From: CAWAMD01 sp963783045
GTDB taxonomy: Bacteria; Actinomycetota; Nitriliruptoria; Nitriliruptorales; Nitriliruptoraceae
Assembly (NCBI GenBank): GCA_963783045.1
Contig: CAWAMD010000009.1
Span: 62,001 to 126,000 of the forward strand
Direction of reading: 5' to 3'
DNA length: 64,000 bases
Shown here: piece after piece, positions 26,557 to 35,381 of the stretch
Layout of the letters: every line of letters begins with the position of its first letter
How positions within the stretch are numbered: the first letter of the stretch is position 1
Made by a program: the position numbers and the translations under genes
The notes under the pieces: model-generated
The model's database searches: none
The model's input: only the letters and a program-made list of their open reading frames with translations
What the model was told of the DNA's origin: nothing

Positions 26557-27532
26557 GCAACGCGTGCCCGTCCTCGACGACGGGGGACCGGCGGGGCAGG
26601 TGTTCGAGGCGGCGACCGCCGAGGAGGCCCTGGCGGAGGTGACCGCCGCGCTCGGCGCCGATGCGGAGATCCTCGAGGCCACGAAGACCCTGCGCGGCGG
26701 CTTCAAGGGCTTCTTCGCCCGCGAGGTCGTCCAGCTCACGGCGCGTCGACGCCCCGGCGTGTCCGCGCCTTCCTCCGAGGACGACCTGGCGCGATCGTTC
26801 GTCCCGGTCGATCCTCACGCCGCCCCCGCGACACCCGGGGAAGCCGGCAGCGCAATGGAACGCATGCTCGCGCAGCTGGCGGCGACGGAGGAGGAGCGCG
26901 AGACCACCTTCGGCGACGTGCTTCGCGAGCGGCTCGCCGACGAGCTGCCCCCACCGGCGTCTACGGCGCCCGCATGGCGCGGTGCGGCTCCCGGCGCTCC
27001 GGACTGGAGTGTGGGTAACCTGCTCCGGCTCGGGCTTCCGGAGCTCGTCGTCGCACCGTGCCGGACGCTCGACCCCGGTGACGACCTCGCCTGGATCGGC
27101 GCGATCGCCGACGCGGTGGCGACCCTGTGCCGGCCGCTGCCCGCCGGTGACGTGGCACTCGTCGGTCCTCGTGCCCATCGCCTCGGCGATGCGCTCGGGA
27201 TCCGGTCGGCGGTGCCGCCGGAGCCCCTGCCGCGGCTCGGCCACGTCGCGGTCCGGATGACCGGTGCCGACCGCGACCAGGCATGGCTCGCCGGGCAGCG
27301 TGCCCACCGCTGGGTCCACCTCGTCATCGGCGGTGTCGGCTGGCGATTCCTTCTGCTGGCCGAACCGTTCGCGGTGTCCTGGGTCGGCCCGGAGGCGCTG
27401 CCCGACGCGTTGCGGTGCGCCGCCGAGCTCGGGCTCGTCCTCGGCTACGGGATGGCCCGGCGCTCGGACGTGCGGCGGGCGGATCCCGTGGACGTCGCCC
27501 TGGCCGTCCGCGACCTGGTGCCGCGGCGATGA
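26537..27532 (+). CDS. flhF: FlhF-like protein with a lost GTPase site
   Basis: FlhF is an SRP-type GTPase that places the flagellum. The N-terminal domain here is clear (TAEEALAEVTAALGADAEIL, then FFAREVVQLTARRRP). In the G domain the phosphate-binding loop should read VALVGPTGVGKT; residues from about 206 read VALVGPRAHRLGDAL, with no GKT. Later GTP motifs are not visible. It is 331 residues, shorter than usual. The gene overlaps flhA by 20 bases, in the normal flhF position. It is probably a non-catalytic relative retained for a structural role. Confidence 0.7.
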   Translation: MTTTTHEQRVPVLDDGGPAGQVFEAATAEEALAEVTAALGADAEILEATKTLRGGFKGFFAREVVQLTARRRPGVSAPSSEDDLARSFVPVDPHAAPATPGEAGSAMERMLAQLAATEEERETTFGDVLRERLADELPPPASTAPAWRGAAPGAPDWSVGNLLRLGLPELVVAPCRTLDPGDDLAWIGAIADAVATLCRPLPAGDVALVGPRAHRLGDALGIRSAVPPEPLPRLGHVAVRMTGADRDQAWLAGQRAHRWVHLVIGGVGWRFLLLAEPFAVSWVGPEALPDALRCAAELGLVLGYGMARRSDVRRADPVDVALAVRDLVPRR

Positions 27533-27831
27533 GCCGCGGACCGCTGCGACGACTGATCGGCGCGCTCGGACTCGGGGCGCTCGTCCCGACCAGCCTGATG
27601 CTGACCGGCGGCTCCATCACCGTCACCGACGCGGCCCTTCGGGCCGGAGCCACGCTGCTCGGGGCCCTCGTGGTCGGGCGGCTCGCCGACCGGTCCCTCG
27701 GGCGTCTCATCGTCGCCTACGAGCAGTCCCAGGACGCCGCCGCCCCGCCCGGGGATGCGTCGGCCTCCCATACCCCCGACGACACCGCCCAGACGAGCGA
27801 CATGCCACGACGGAGGATCAACGACCGATGA
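27529..27831 (+). CDS. Small membrane protein, unknown
   Basis: A 100-residue protein with one or two hydrophobic segments (about residues 10-28 and 35-52) and a polar, disordered tail. It is coupled by ATGA to the FlhF-like gene and to the EAL-HDOD gene. I do not recognise a family. FlhG, expected after flhF, is absent and this protein is not FlhG. Confidence 0.65.
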   Translation: MSRGPLRRLIGALGLGALVPTSLMLTGGSITVTDAALRAGATLLGALVVGRLADRSLGRLIVAYEQSQDAAAPPGDASASHTPDDTAQTSDMPRRRINDR

Positions 27832-29048
27832 GCGCCGCCACCACCGCCACCACCTGGATCAGCTCCCCGTTGGTGCGTCAGCCGATCTTCGACCGCGACC
27901 TTCACGTCGTCGCACACGAGCTCACCCATCGGGCCGTGGCACTCACGGGCGACATCCGCGCGACGGCTTCGGTCATCGTGGACGGGATCGTCGGCGTCGG
28001 CCTGGACCGGCTGACCGACGGACTGCCGGCACTCCTGCCCCTCCCACGGAACCTGCTCATCAGCGGCCAGCTCGAACGGCTGAGCCCGGTCCCGCTCTGG
28101 CTCGGCATCGGGAGCGACGTGGACGACCAGCCGGCGGTACGTGCGGCGCTCACGGCGCTGCGGGAGGAGGGCCACACGATCGTGCTGCTCGGAGCTGCCA
28201 CCGCGGATTCGCGCTGGCCGCTGCTCGACACCGTGGACCTCGTGTCCGTGGACGTCGGCCGTATCGACGGCACGGCCCGCAGAGGGCTGCTCGCCCGGCT
28301 GTCCGGCGCGCCGGTCAGATGCCTGGCCTCGTCCATCGACCGGCCACAGCTGGCGGACGAGGTCGTCGCCGAGGGATGCGACTACCTCCAGGGCACGTTC
28401 TTCATGCGGCCGCGTGAGGTCGTCGGCCGCGTACCGCGTCATGTGACCGCCAACCGCGTACAGCTCCTCGAGGCCGTCGCCGACGGCGATCTCGACCTCG
28501 AACGCGTCGAGGACCTGATCCGTCGGGATGTCCAGCTCGCCGACCGGTTCCTGCGCTACGTCAACGCGGCGGCGTTCGGCGTCCGCGGCCACATCGACTC
28601 GATCCGGCACGCACTCCTGATGCTCGGGACGGATCGCGTGCGGCGGTGGATCACCCTCGTCGTGCTGGCGGGAAGCACCGACTCGAAGCCCGACCAGCTG
28701 TTCGTGACCGCGAGCGTGCGGGCCCAGCTCTGCGAGTCCATCGGCGAGCGGGCAGGGCTCGGACACCGCCGGCTCGACCTCTTCATGGTCGGCATGTTCT
28801 CCCTCCTCGACGCCGTGCTCGACGCCCCGTTGGAGGAGGCCATCGAGGGCCTGCCCCTGGCGCCCGACGCCCGGGACGCGTTGCTCGGCGCGGACAACGA
28901 GCTCGCCATGATCCTCGACGCGGTCGTGGCCCTGCAGGAAGGTGACTGGGACCGGCTCGAGCATGCGCTCGGCGTCCTGTCCCTGCCGGAGGACGCGGTC
29001 GCCACGCCCTATCTCCAGGCGGTCAGCGGGACGTTGGGCCTCTGGTAG
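27828..29048 (+). CDS. Degenerate EAL plus HDOD signalling protein
   Basis: This 406-residue protein has a degenerate EAL domain (about 10-195) and an HDOD domain (about 205-395; RYVNAAAFGVRGHIDSIRHA). The catalytic EAL residues are not conserved: the usual DD and KID motifs read as ADSR and VDVGRID. It therefore should not hydrolyse c-di-GMP. EAL-HDOD proteins such as CdgJ affect motility. It is a paralogue of the protein at 35382, which retains more EAL features. Confidence 0.82.
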   Translation: MSAATTATTWISSPLVRQPIFDRDLHVVAHELTHRAVALTGDIRATASVIVDGIVGVGLDRLTDGLPALLPLPRNLLISGQLERLSPVPLWLGIGSDVDDQPAVRAALTALREEGHTIVLLGAATADSRWPLLDTVDLVSVDVGRIDGTARRGLLARLSGAPVRCLASSIDRPQLADEVVAEGCDYLQGTFFMRPREVVGRVPRHVTANRVQLLEAVADGDLDLERVEDLIRRDVQLADRFLRYVNAAAFGVRGHIDSIRHALLMLGTDRVRRWITLVVLAGSTDSKPDQLFVTASVRAQLCESIGERAGLGHRRLDLFMVGMFSLLDAVLDAPLEEAIEGLPLAPDARDALLGADNELAMILDAVVALQEGDWDRLEHALGVLSLPEDAVATPYLQAVSGTLGLW

Positions 29049-29070
29049 TCCATCCGCCTGCGCCCACCCC

Positions 29071-29096
29071 TTCAGTCGGTCGCCTCCGGACCGATG
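29071..29096 (+). promoter_or_regulatory. FliA-type promoter of the second kinase
   Basis: TTCA, 15 bases, ACCGATG. The ATG at 29094 belongs to this box, not to the gene. Confidence 0.6.
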
Positions 29097-29144
29097 TTCC
29101 ACCGGGGCCCGCCGCACCACGCCTGGCGGCCAGGGGAAGCGACG

Positions 29145-30386
29145 ATGGTGGCGGAGGAGCGCAAGACGGCGTCCGGCGACGAAGGGCTCGAGCCTGGCGC
29201 CGAAGACGAACGGCGCGTTCGCGTCGCCGTGGCCATCAGTGCAGCCGTCGTCGTCGCTCTCGGGGTGACGGCCGCGCTCACCGTCCCTCGGTGGCGCCTC
29301 GCCGGGGCCGTCGCCGTCCTCGCCGCCGCCGTGATGGTTCCCCTGTCGCGCTCGGGGATCGACCGCCGGGTGATGGACACGGTCGGCGGGATCCTCGGCG
29401 CCGCGACCAACGGCGTGCTCGTGGCCCTGACCGGCGGGAGCAGCAGCGTGTTCCTGCCGCTGTTCGGCATCGGCCCGGTGATGGGCGCCACCGTGCCCCT
29501 GCCGCCGTGGCAGATCGCCGTCAACATGGTGCTCGCCGTCCTCGGCCTCCTCTCGCCCTACCTCTACGAGCAGCCACCGTTCGGGTTCCCGCTCCTCGTC
29601 GTGGGCCACATCGCCATGTGGAGCGTCGCCGCCGTTGCCGTCTTCCTCGTCGTCCGTCGCCTCGAGCGACAGCGGTCCCGACTGCAGGAGGTCGACCAGG
29701 CGCGGACGCTCTTCCTGCGCGCCATCTCCCACGAGCTGCGCACACCCCTCACGCTGATCCGCGGTGCGACCGACGTGCTCGTCGCCCACGACACGGAGCT
29801 GCCGGTCGATGCCAGGCGGGAGCTGCTCGGAGCCCTGCACCGCCAGGCCGGACGGCTGGACACGCTGCTCCGTGACCTGCTCGATGTGGACCGGTTGGAG
29901 CGGGGCGCCGCGGTCGTCGATCTCGTCCCGCTGCGGCTCGACGCGCTCGTGCGCGAGCTCGTCCCGCATCTCGACACGAACCACCACGACCTCGAGCTCG
30001 GACCGCTCGCGTCCGTGGAGATCGCCGGCGACCGGGCGAAGCTCGAGCGCGTCGTCGAGAACCTCGTGGTCAACGCCGTCAAGCACACGCCCTCGGGCTG
30101 CCGCATCCGCGTGTCCGTGGAGCAGTCCGTGTCCTCGGGCCTCATCGTCGTCGAGGACGACGGGCCCGGCGTCCCGGTGGCGCTGAGAACAGCGGTCTTC
30201 CGACCGTTCGTGCAGGCGCCCGATCAGGCTCGGTCGGCGTCGCCGGGCACAGGAGTGGGGCTGAGCCTCGTGAAGGAGTTCGTCTCCCTGCACGGGGGCG
30301 AGGTGACGCTCGACGCGAGCGGGCTCCTCGGCGGCGCCCGGTTCACGGTGTGTCTGCCGCGGCGAGGTGACGACGTCGACCACTGA
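29145..30386 (+). CDS. Membrane sensor histidine kinase
   Basis: This is a 413-residue sensor kinase. The first about 170 residues hold five or six membrane spans with little extracytoplasmic sequence. The H-box ISHELRTPLTLI has its His near residue 196. The ATPase domain shows ENLVVNAVKHTPSG, EDDGPGVP and GTGVGLSLVKEF. I chose ATG 29145 (GGGGAAG upstream); ATG 29094 is in the promoter. It resembles the left-edge kinase but lacks its PAS domain. No response regulator with an output domain lies beside it. Confidence 0.88.
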   Translation: MVAEERKTASGDEGLEPGAEDERRVRVAVAISAAVVVALGVTAALTVPRWRLAGAVAVLAAAVMVPLSRSGIDRRVMDTVGGILGAATNGVLVALTGGSSSVFLPLFGIGPVMGATVPLPPWQIAVNMVLAVLGLLSPYLYEQPPFGFPLLVVGHIAMWSVAAVAVFLVVRRLERQRSRLQEVDQARTLFLRAISHELRTPLTLIRGATDVLVAHDTELPVDARRELLGALHRQAGRLDTLLRDLLDVDRLERGAAVVDLVPLRLDALVRELVPHLDTNHHDLELGPLASVEIAGDRAKLERVVENLVVNAVKHTPSGCRIRVSVEQSVSSGLIVVEDDGPGVPVALRTAVFRPFVQAPDQARSASPGTGVGLSLVKEFVSLHGGEVTLDASGLLGGARFTVCLPRRGDDVDH

Positions 30387-30409
30387 AGCGGCCGCTGTTC
30401 CGGTCGATA
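30384..30409 (+). promoter_or_regulatory. FliA-type promoter of cheA
   Basis: TGAA, 15 bases, GTCGATA. It overlaps the stop codon of the kinase gene and lies 37 bases before cheA. Confidence 0.65.
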
Positions 30410-30446
30410 GCACGCGCGGATCCAGACGACGGACGGTGGGAGACCG

Positions 30447-32744
30447 ATGGGCGAGCTCGACGAGATCGTCAGCGAGTTCCTGATCGAGAGCTACGAGAAC
30501 CTCGACGCCTACGACCGCGACATGCTCGTGCTCGAGCAGCGGCCCGACGACGGCGCGGTGCTCTCCAGCGTCTTCCGGACCGTCCACACCATCAAGGGAA
30601 CGTGCGGCTTCCTCGGCTTCTCGCGGCTCGAGGCGCTCGCTCATGTCGGCGAGAACCTCCTCGGGCGCCTCCGGGACGGCGTGCTGCACGTCACGCCCGA
30701 CATCGCCAGCGCGCTGCTCGCGATGGGGGACGCGATCCGGTCCACCCTGGAGGCGATCGAGGCGACGGGCGAGGAACACGACGACGACCAGACGGCCCTG
30801 ATCGCGAACCTCGAGCAGCTCGCGAGCGGCGAGACCACGCCGCCGTCGTCGGACGGGACGGAGACGGCCACCGGTGACGCGCACCGGGCCGGCGACGAGG
30901 ACGACCGCGTCGGACACCTGCTCGTCGAGCGCGGCGCCACCGACGACGAGGCCGTCCTCTTCGCGGCAGCCGAGCAGCAGCTCGGCGACGACCGCCGTAT
31001 CGGCGAGATCCTGACCGAGGACGCCGGTGTCGACCCCGAGGAGGTGACGGGCGCACTGTCCGAGCAGGCCGCGGCCCGCGGGACGGTGGCGGACGCGACC
31101 ATCCGGGTCGACGTCGGGTTGCTCGACGGGCTGATGAACCTCGTCGGCGAGCTCGTGCTCGTGCGCAACCAGATCGTCCAGCTCACCGGCACCGACGTGC
31201 TCGACGCCTCGATGCTCGGCGCATCACAGCGGCTCAACCTGATCACCACCGAGCTGCAGGAAGGGGTCATGAAGACCCGCATGCAGCCGATCGGGAACCT
31301 GTGGGGCAAGATCCCGCGGGTCGTGCGCGACCTGTCCCTGGCGTCCGGTAAGCAGGTCCGGGTCGACAGGTCGGGCGAGGAGACCGAGCTCGACAAGTCG
31401 TTGCTCGAGGCCATCAAGGACCCGCTGACCCACCTGGTGCGCAACGCCGTCGACCACGGCATCGAGACGCCCGAGGTTCGGCAGGCCGCCGACAAGCCGG
31501 CGGAGGGCGTGCTGCGACTGCGCGCCTACCACGAGGGCGGGCAGGTCAACATCGAGATCGGCGACGACGGCGCCGGCATCGACGTGGAGCGGGTGAAGGC
31601 CAAGGCCGTCCAGCGTGACCTCGTCACCCGCGAACGAGCCGCGTCCATGGGCGAGCGCGAGGCGCTCTCACTCATCTTCCTCCCCGGCTTCTCCACCGCC
31701 GAGACGGTCACCAACGTCTCCGGACGCGGCGTCGGCATGGACGTCGTCAAGACGAACATCGAGAAGATCGGTGGCACGGTCGACATCGCGACCGAACGTG
31801 GCCGCGGCACGACCTTCAAGGTCAAGATCCCGCTCACGCTCGCGATCATCCCTGCGCTGGTCGTCTCCACCGGCGGACAGCGCTACGCGATCCCGCAGGT
31901 CAACCTCGTCGAGCTGGTCCGTCTCGAGGGTGAGCAGGCCCGGCGCGGTATCGAGGAGATCCACGGCGCCCCTGTCTACCGACTGCGCGGGCACCTGCTG
32001 CCGCTCGTCCACCTCGACCGGGAGCTCGGCACGGCCAGCACCCGGGCCGACGACGCCGTCAACATCGTCGTCCTGCAGGCCGACGGGCGCACCTTCGGAC
32101 TCGTCGTCGACCACGTCAACGACACCGAGGAGATCGTCGTCAAGCCGCTCGGTGCCCACCTGAAGGGGATCGCGGTGCTCGCGGGAGCGACGATCATGGG
32201 GGACGGGCGGGTCGCGCTGATCCTCGACGTGCTGGGTCTCGCGCAGCGCGCCCGGGTGCTCACCGAGTCGCAGGGTCGCTCGACCGTCGACGCCGCGCTG
32301 GCCGCCGGTCTCGCCCACGACGACGAGGACACCGAGCGTCTGCTCATCGTCGCATTCGGCGCGGGCCGGCAGATCGCCATCCCGCTGTCGCAGATCTCGC
32401 GGCTCGAGGAGTTTCCCGCCACCGCGGTCGAGCACGCCGGTCATCAGGAGGTCGTGCGCTACCGCGGCAGGATCCTGCCGCTCGTACGCCTGACGAGCCT
32501 GCTCGGCGGGGCGACGTCCGGGGCGGACGACATGATCCAGGTCGTCGTCTACGAGCGGGACGGCCTCCAGGTCGGCTTCGTCGTCGACCGCGTGCTCGAC
32601 ATCGTCGACGAGCGCGTCGACCTCCAGTCCCGCGGCAGCGGCGGCATCCAGGGATCCGCCGTCATCCAGGGGCACGTCACCGACGTGGTCGACGTGTCCG
32701 CCGTCATCGACATGGCGAACGTCAACATCTTCGTCGGGAGCTGA
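30447..32744 (+). CDS. cheA: Chemotaxis histidine kinase CheA with two CheW domains
   Basis: CheA phosphorylates CheY and CheB in response to receptors. The Hpt domain carries His47 (TVHTIKGTCGFLGF). Residues about 152-210 replace the usual P2 domain with a helical stretch (VGHLLVERGATDDEAVLFAA, then RIGEILTED). The dimer and ATPase domains follow (HLVRNAVDHGIE, DDGAGID, GRGVGMDVVK). Two successive CheW-like domains (about 465-605 and 625-760) end the 765-residue protein. Confidence 0.95.
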   Translation: MGELDEIVSEFLIESYENLDAYDRDMLVLEQRPDDGAVLSSVFRTVHTIKGTCGFLGFSRLEALAHVGENLLGRLRDGVLHVTPDIASALLAMGDAIRSTLEAIEATGEEHDDDQTALIANLEQLASGETTPPSSDGTETATGDAHRAGDEDDRVGHLLVERGATDDEAVLFAAAEQQLGDDRRIGEILTEDAGVDPEEVTGALSEQAAARGTVADATIRVDVGLLDGLMNLVGELVLVRNQIVQLTGTDVLDASMLGASQRLNLITTELQEGVMKTRMQPIGNLWGKIPRVVRDLSLASGKQVRVDRSGEETELDKSLLEAIKDPLTHLVRNAVDHGIETPEVRQAADKPAEGVLRLRAYHEGGQVNIEIGDDGAGIDVERVKAKAVQRDLVTRERAASMGEREALSLIFLPGFSTAETVTNVSGRGVGMDVVKTNIEKIGGTVDIATERGRGTTFKVKIPLTLAIIPALVVSTGGQRYAIPQVNLVELVRLEGEQARRGIEEIHGAPVYRLRGHLLPLVHLDRELGTASTRADDAVNIVVLQADGRTFGLVVDHVNDTEEIVVKPLGAHLKGIAVLAGATIMGDGRVALILDVLGLAQRARVLTESQGRSTVDAALAAGLAHDDEDTERLLIVAFGAGRQIAIPLSQISRLEEFPATAVEHAGHQEVVRYRGRILPLVRLTSLLGGATSGADDMIQVVVYERDGLQVGFVVDRVLDIVDERVDLQSRGSGGIQGSAVIQGHVTDVVDVSAVIDMANVNIFVGS

Positions 32745-32750
32745 GCAACG

Positions 32751-33191
32751 ATGGCAACGACCACCGCACTGCAGCTGTGCACCTTCCGTGTCGGGCCCCT
32801 CCACCTGGGGGTGGATGTGACCGAGGTCCAGGAGGTGCTGCGCTACCAGGAGACGACCTTCGTGCCTCTGGCACCGGAGGTCGTCACGGGGCTGATCAAC
32901 CTGCGCGGCCAGATCGTCACCGCCATCGATCTGCGGCGCCGGCTGGAGCTGCCGCCGCTGCCCGACGACCAGCATCCGATGAACGTCGTCGTTCGCCGGT
33001 ACGAGGACGCGGTATGCCTGCTCGTCGACGCGATCGGCGATGTCGTCGAGCCCGACGACACCACCTTCGAACCGCCCCCCGAGACGGTGACCGGCCTCGC
33101 CCGGGAGCTGATCCGGGGGGCCTACAAGCTCGACGAGGGGCTGCTGTTGCTCCTCGACACCGAACGTGCACTCGAGATCGGGGCGGTCTGA
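32751..33191 (+). CDS. cheW: Chemotaxis coupling protein CheW
   Basis: CheW links receptors to CheA. The 146-residue protein is one CheW domain, with VTEVQEVLRYQE, LINLRGQIVTAIDLRRRLEL and VRRYEDAVCLLVDAIGDVVE. It lies six bases after cheA and before the chemoreceptor. Confidence 0.93.
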   Translation: MATTTALQLCTFRVGPLHLGVDVTEVQEVLRYQETTFVPLAPEVVTGLINLRGQIVTAIDLRRRLELPPLPDDQHPMNVVVRRYEDAVCLLVDAIGDVVEPDDTTFEPPPETVTGLARELIRGAYKLDEGLLLLLDTERALEIGAV

Positions 33192-33253
33192 GCGCCCATC
33201 GTCCACCGACCGTTGACCCGCGATGCGGGTTCGGGAACCAAAGGAAGACTCGC

Positions 33254-34961
33254 ATGAGCATCGCAGTCGAGGAGCTGGCGGAGCACCGGCCACCGCCACC
33301 GTCCCATATGAACGGCAACGGGCACCGGCCCGACCGGAACTCAACGGCCGTCGTGCCGGCGCGGAAGCGGTCGGCCGGGAGCTGGTTCCGCAACCGCGGG
33401 CTGGCGACGAAGATCCTCGTCGCGCCGATCGTCGCCACGTTGGCCATGGTCGTCATCGGGTTCACGGGGTCGGCCAACGTCGGCAGCATGGCCGGCGAGG
33501 TCGACACCATGTACGACCAGGGGGTCGTACCGATCCAGGAGCTGGCGACGGTGCGCTCGTCGTTCCTGCGCGCGAGGGTGGCGGTCCTCTACCACCTGCT
33601 GGCGACGGACGCCGCCGGTAGGCAGCAGCGTGAGCAGGACCTCGCCGCCGCGGACAGCGAGCTGCGCAAGGCGCTCGAGTCGTACAAGCCGATCGCAGCG
33701 GAGGGGACGGCCGAGGATCTCAAGACGCTCGAGGACGGCTGGTCGCAGTACTACGACGGCGTCCAGCGCGACATCCTGCCGCTGAGCCGGCGCGACGACG
33801 TCTGCCGGTGCCATGGCGAAGGCCGGTGAGTATGCCGCGCTTTCGAAGCAGGCGGAGCAGGGCATCGACAGTCTGCTCGAGGCCGAGAAGGCCGACGCGG
33901 TCTCCCGCCGTGACCAGGCCAACGCGACGGCGAGCTCGTCGCGGACGCAGACGCTGGCCGTCATGGCTGCGGCGGTCGCGCTGGCGATCGTCCTGGCGCT
34001 GTGGATCTCACGCCTGATCGTGAGGCCGTTGAAGGAGACGGTGGAGGATCTGGAGCGGGTGGCCGAGGGTGATCTGACGGTGGACGTATCGGCGGAGTCG
34101 ACCGACGAGGTCGGTCAGATGCGGACGGCGTTGGGGCGCACGCTGGGGCAGGTGCGTGAGGCGATCGGGGCGTTCGGTTCGAACGCGGAGGTGCTGTCGT
34201 CGTCGAGTGAGGAGCTCTCGGCGGTGTCGCATCAGATGGCGTCGAATGCGGAGGAGACCGCGAACCAGTCGAACGTGGTGGCGGCCGCCTCGGAGCAGGT
34301 GTCGTCGAACATCGCGACGGTGGCGACCGGGTCGGAGGAGATGTCGGCGTCGATCAAGGAGATCGCGAAGAACGCCAACGGTGCGGCGCAGGTCGCCACC
34401 GAGGGGATGGCGATGGCTGAGGCGACCAACGCCACGGTCGCCAAGCTGTCGACCTCGTCGGTGGAGATCGGTGAGGTGATCGCCACGATCACCTCGATCG
34501 CGGAGCAGACCAACCTGCTGGCGCTGAACGCGACGATCGAGGCGGCGCGTGCCGGTGAGGCCGGCAAGGGGTTCGCGATCGTGGCGAACGAGGTCAAGGA
34601 GCTGGCCAAGGAGACCTCGGCAGCGACCGAGGAGATCAGCTCGCGGATCGAGACGATCCAGTCGGACGCGTCGGAGGCGGTGGCGGCGATCGGTCAGATT
34701 GTGGAGCTCATCGGCAAGATCAATGATGCGCAGTCCACGATCGCCTCCGCGGTCGAGGAGCAGACGGCGACCACGAACGAGATCGGTCGCAACGTGACCG
34801 AGGCGGCCGGCGGGTCGGGCGAGATCGCCCGCAACGTCGCCAGCGTGGCCGAGGCGGCCGCGTCGACGGCGTCGGGGGCGACCCAGACCCAGCAGGCCGC
34901 CGAGGAGCTCGCCCGCCTGGCGATGGAGCTCCAGCGGCTCGTCAACCAGTTCACCTACTGA
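33254..34961 (+). CDS. Methyl-accepting chemotaxis protein, one frameshift
   Basis: A transmembrane chemoreceptor of about 568 residues once one base is removed. The first span is near residues 54-74. A four-helix-bundle sensor domain (about 75-205) follows, then a second span (LAVMAAAVALAIVLALW), HAMP, and the signalling domain. The CheA/CheW-binding hairpin tip is at ITSIAEQTNLLALNATIEAA. The frame changes by +1 between 33795 and 33812, where an extra G in GG at 33807-33808 would explain it. AAGGAAG precedes ATG 33254. No C-terminal CheR-tethering pentapeptide is seen; it ends VNQFTY. Confidence 0.88.
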
Positions 34962-35017
34962 CCGAGCGCAGCGCGACCCCGGTCGGCACGGACCCCCTCC
35001 CGGACCGGCCGGACCTC

Positions 35018-35047
35018 GCCGAGGCCCCGCACACGCGGGGCCTCGGC
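35018..35047 (+). terminator. Strong hairpin after the chemoreceptor
   Basis: A perfect 13-base stem (GCCGAGGCCCCGC and complement) with an ACAC loop, followed by ATCTCTCC. It ends the cheA-cheW-receptor unit. Confidence 0.75.
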
Positions 35048-35154
35048 ATCTCTCCCGGCGAGTGGGTGCTGCCGTCGTCGCCTGCTCGACATCCGAGGGC
35101 CAGGCGCGTCGCCGGCGGTGGGTGGGCGAACCGCTCGGCCGCGGCCGCGGCCGA

Positions 35155-35274
35155 GGAGCAACGGCGACCACCAACCAGATCGGTCGCAACGTGACCGACG
35201 CGGCCGGCGGGTCGGGCGAGCTCGCCCGCCTGGCGATGGAGCTCCAGCGGCTCGTCGACCAGTTCACCTACTGA
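35155..35274 (+). pseudogene. Duplicated 3' end of a chemoreceptor gene
   Basis: This stretch encodes TNQIGRNVTDAAGGSGE followed by LARLAMELQRLVDQFTY and a stop, nearly identical to the end of the receptor just upstream (compare 34768-34961). About 26 codons in between are missing. There is no start or signalling hairpin, and it lies after the receptor's terminator. It is probably the relic of a tandem duplication or of a second receptor. Confidence 0.75.
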
Positions 35275-35325
35275 CCCACTCGCGACATGTGCCCTGCACC
35301 AGGCGCACGGAGACGCCCCGACCGC

Positions 35326-35351
35326 TGAAACCGCGTACACCCAGGTCGATC
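35326..35351 (+). promoter_or_regulatory. FliA-type promoter of the second EAL-HDOD gene
   Basis: TGAA, 15 bases, GTCGATC, 30 bases before ATG 35382. Confidence 0.6.
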
Positions 35352-35381
35352 CGGAGCCGACCGATCGGGGAAGGGCTCGAG

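Noticed and set aside
27717..30917. Minus-strand open frame of 1066 codons
   Set aside because: It is the antisense of the EAL-HDOD, kinase and cheA genes. Its composition is Arg/Asp/Gly/His-rich with no domain, the usual artefact of high-GC DNA.
31668..33344. Minus-strand open frame of 558 codons
   Set aside because: Antisense of cheA and cheW, with low-complexity acidic and histidine-rich sequence.
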